From Actinomycetes bacterium (lineage in GTDB: Bacteria > Actinomycetota > Actinomycetes > Actinomycetales > Cellulomonadaceae): a DNA stretch of 6,984 nt. The translations under genes were made by a program, and so were the position numbers. Below the pieces are notes generated by a model, which was given only the letters and a program-made list of their open reading frames with translations, ran no database searches and was not told the DNA's origin. The stretch is from NCBI GenBank assembly GCA_023426865.1, contig JAEZBT010000005.1, forward strand, positions 1 through 6,984. The letters are read 5' to 3'. Shown piece by piece: positions 5,565 to 6,984 of the stretch (positions are counted from its first letter, which is position 1; each line of letters opens with the position of its first letter).

Positions 5565-5592
5565 ATGAATCTAGATTCATAAACTGTGAATC
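5565..5592. promoter_or_regulatory. TetR-type operator with three half-sites
   Basis: ATGAATCTAGATTCAT (5565-5580) is a perfect 16-bp palindrome directly upstream of the second TetR gene. Its half-site TGAATC occurs at 5566-5571, inverted at 5574-5579, and again at 5587-5592, ending one base before the GTG start. The two direct copies are 21 bp apart, about two helical turns. The -10 box lies between the second and third half-sites, so binding would cover the promoter. The region is strikingly AT-rich for this genome. Binding by the adjacent regulator is inferred. Confidence 0.75.
5580..5585 (+). promoter_or_regulatory. -10 box of the TetR/ABC operon (leaderless)
   Basis: TAAACT matches the TANNNT -10 form and is followed by 7 nt and then GTG 5593, so transcription would begin at the start codon. 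No Shine-Dalgarno lies between. No strong -35 is visible. Confidence 0.5.
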
Positions 5593-6300
5593 GTGACTCA
5601 GTCTCCGGAGGAGCTTCTCGCCTGGCAGCGCCAGGTCGCCCTGCTCGAGCTGAACGGCATCGTGACCCGCGCCTTCCGACGGCTCGACTCCGATCGGCAG
5701 CGCGCGGTCGTCGGCGCGGTGGTCGCCGAGGCCGCGGCGCACGGGCCGGCGGGCGTGCAGGTCAAGGCGGTCGCCGAACGGTCGGGCGTCGCGGTCGGTT
5801 CGCTCTACCAGTACTTCCCCAAGCGCGATGGCATGGTCGCGGCGGCGATCGAGGTGGCGGTCGGGTACCTGAGCGTCGTTCTCACCGAGTCCGCCGCCTA
5901 CCTCCGCGCGATGCCCCTGCGTGACGGGCTGCTGGCGTACCTGGGCACCGGCGTCGAGTGGAGCGCCGAGAACGCGGACCTGCTGCGGCTCTTCGCGCGC
6001 GCCGCGTACGCCGGGGACACGCCGCATGCCGAGACGGTCGTCCGGCCGGTTGCCGAAGCGATGCGCGGCTGCCTCCGGGCGCTGCTCGAGGGGGCCGCCG
6101 AGCGCGGCGAGCTGCGGGACGACGTCGACCTCGACACCGCCGTGCGCTTCGTGCACGTGGTCACGGCGGCGGTCGGCGACGCGCAGCTCGTCCCGCACCT
6201 GGACGACTACTACCTGCTGTTCGACGCCGATCACCCCGTCGACACGGTGGTGCCTCAGATGGTCGACCTGGTCGTCCGCGCGATCGGGGCGTCGTCGTGA
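5593..6300 (+). CDS. TetR-family regulator of the downstream ABC transporter
   Basis: This is a 235-residue protein. An N-terminal extension of about 33 residues precedes the DNA-binding domain (about 34-85), which has RAVVGAVVAEAAAHG, then VQVKAVAERSGVAVGSLYQY as the helix-turn-helix with the hallmark SLYQYFPKRDGMV recognition end. The remaining residues are a helical effector and dimer domain, with a conserved-looking ELRDDVDLDTAVRFV segment that resembles the usual TetR C-terminal pattern. GTG 5593 is chosen because it lies 7 nt after TAAACT and abuts the operator. The stop overlaps the start of the ABC ATPase gene (GTGA), so the two are co-transcribed and translationally coupled. By analogy with similar operons it probably represses them until a toxic or signalling small molecule binds. 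The effector cannot be read from sequence. Confidence 0.9.
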   Translation: MTQSPEELLAWQRQVALLELNGIVTRAFRRLDSDRQRAVVGAVVAEAAAHGPAGVQVKAVAERSGVAVGSLYQYFPKRDGMVAAAIEVAVGYLSVVLTESAAYLRAMPLRDGLLAYLGTGVEWSAENADLLRLFARAAYAGDTPHAETVVRPVAEAMRGCLRALLEGAAERGELRDDVDLDTAVRFVHVVTAAVGDAQLVPHLDDYYLLFDADHPVDTVVPQMVDLVVRAIGASS

Positions 6301-6984
6301 GCGCGCCGCACACCGGGCCCGACGGCGCGGCCCCGGCCCTCACCCTCGACGGCCTGACCAAGTCCTTCGGCAGCCTCCGCGCGGTCGACGACGTGCACCT
6401 CGAGGTCGGTGCCGGCGAGGTCTTCGGCCTGCTCGGGCCCAACGGCGCCGGCAAGACGACCACCATCCGCATGATCTGCGGCGAGACCGCGCCCGACGCC
6501 GGCCGCGTGCTCCTGCACGGGCGCCCGCTGACCTCAGCCGCCGACGACCGCGCCCGCATCGGCGTCTGCCCGCAGGAGCTCGTCGTCTGGCCGAAGCTCA
6601 CGTGCGCCGAGCAGCTCGAGATGACCGGGGCCCTCTACGGGCTGCCGACGCGCCAGGCGCGCCGACGCGCGGCGGAGCTGCTCGACGAGCTCGGCCTGGC
6701 CGAGAAGGCCCGCGCCCTGGGCGGCACGCTCTCGGGCGGCCAGCAGCGGCGCCTCAACATCGCGCTCGCGCTGGTGCACGACCCGGAGCTCATCGTCCTC
6801 GACGAACCGTCCGCGGGCCTGGACCCGCAGAGCCGGGCCCTCGTGCGCGACGTCGTCCGGGCCTGCGCCCGCGCCGCGACCGTCGTGCTGACCACGCACG
6901 ACATGGAGGAGGCCGACCGGCTCAGCGACCGCGTCGCGATCGTCGACCACGGGCGGGTGCTCGCCCAGGGATCGCCGACCGAGC
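6297..6984 (+). CDS. ABC transporter ATP-binding protein, DrrA-like, 3' end outside the window
   Basis: The first 229 residues are present and hold essentially a whole nucleotide-binding domain. Walker A is GPNGAGKT (47-54), the Q-loop Gln93 lies in CPQE, the signature is LSGGQQRR (145-152), Walker B is LIVLDEP (165-171), and a D-loop SAGLD (172-176) precedes the H-loop His201 in LTTHDMEEAD. This pattern is typical of ATPases of ABC-2-type exporters, such as the DrrA and CcmA groups. They work at the inner face of the membrane with a separate permease, which should be encoded just downstream. The GTG start at 6297 overlaps the TetR stop; GGGG at 6286-6289 is a weak ribosome site. The substrate is unknown, with drug, lipid or antibiotic export the usual options. 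About 80 further residues are expected beyond the window. Confidence 0.92.
   Translation, partial: MSAPHTGPDGAAPALTLDGLTKSFGSLRAVDDVHLEVGAGEVFGLLGPNGAGKTTTIRMICGETAPDAGRVLLHGRPLTSAADDRARIGVCPQELVVWPKLTCAEQLEMTGALYGLPTRQARRRAAELLDELGLAEKARALGGTLSGGQQRRLNIALALVHDPELIVLDEPSAGLDPQSRALVRDVVRACARAATVVLTTHDMEEADRLSDRVAIVDHGRVLAQGSPTE

Noticed and set aside
5565..5580. Palindrome considered as a terminator for the propeller gene
   Set aside because: It is AT-rich, has no loop, and lies next to the TetR -10 box and start codon, so an operator explains it better.
5527..6234. Minus-strand frame opposite the second TetR gene
   Set aside because: It is a mirror of the TetR codon pattern with no domain. 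The plus-strand protein has a clear helix-turn-helix.
1..6984. Search by eye for CRISPR repeats, insertion-sequence ends, attachment sites and tRNA genes
   Set aside because: I found no spaced direct repeats, transposase-like proteins, or tRNA-like cloverleaf sequence.

Overview
The window is very GC-rich, with G or C at nearly every third codon position, GTG starts as common as ATG starts, several genes that appear leaderless, and protein families typical of high-GC Gram-positives. It fits an actinomycete chromosome, most likely a Micrococcales/Cellulomonas-like organism. The genus is an inference from style only. I see no mobile element, phage gene, CRISPR array, tRNA or rRNA.

Layout. (1) 1-179: the N-terminal end of a small membrane-anchored protein on the minus strand. 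It diverges from the next gene across only 17 bp, which hold a symmetric -10 box that can serve both directions. (2) 180-935 (+): a permuted papain-like (YaeF/YiiX, C92-type) cysteine hydrolase. It converges on and overlaps (3) 920-1540 (-): a TetR-family regulator whose start codon abuts a perfect 22-bp nested palindrome. (4) 1664-2921 (-): a lipoprotein with a right-handed beta-helix, bounded by a leaderless promoter and a downstream stem-loop. (5) 2964-3458 (-): a UPF0303/HbpS-like protein with its own downstream hairpin. (6) 3557-5523 (+): an ECF-type promoter, a SigE-family sigma factor, and a translationally coupled single-pass membrane protein carrying an extracytoplasmic Asp-box (BNR-like) beta-propeller. 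(7) 5565-6984 (+): a palindromic operator with a third half-site, a second TetR regulator, and an overlapping ABC-transporter ATPase gene that runs off the window.

How the parts may work together. The sigma factor and the propeller protein look like one signalling unit: a short cytoplasmic tail without a zinc anti-sigma motif, one membrane helix, a Pro/Thr linker, and an outer propeller of about six blades. The sigma gene is preceded by AACC-N16-CGTC, which fits autoregulation. The second TetR and the ABC ATPase form a typical ligand-responsive efflux operon, with the regulator likely repressing its own promoter. The first TetR has no obvious partner in the window apart from itself. The most unusual features are the sigma/propeller pair, the two elaborate operators, and the back-to-back leaderless genes sharing one -10 box.
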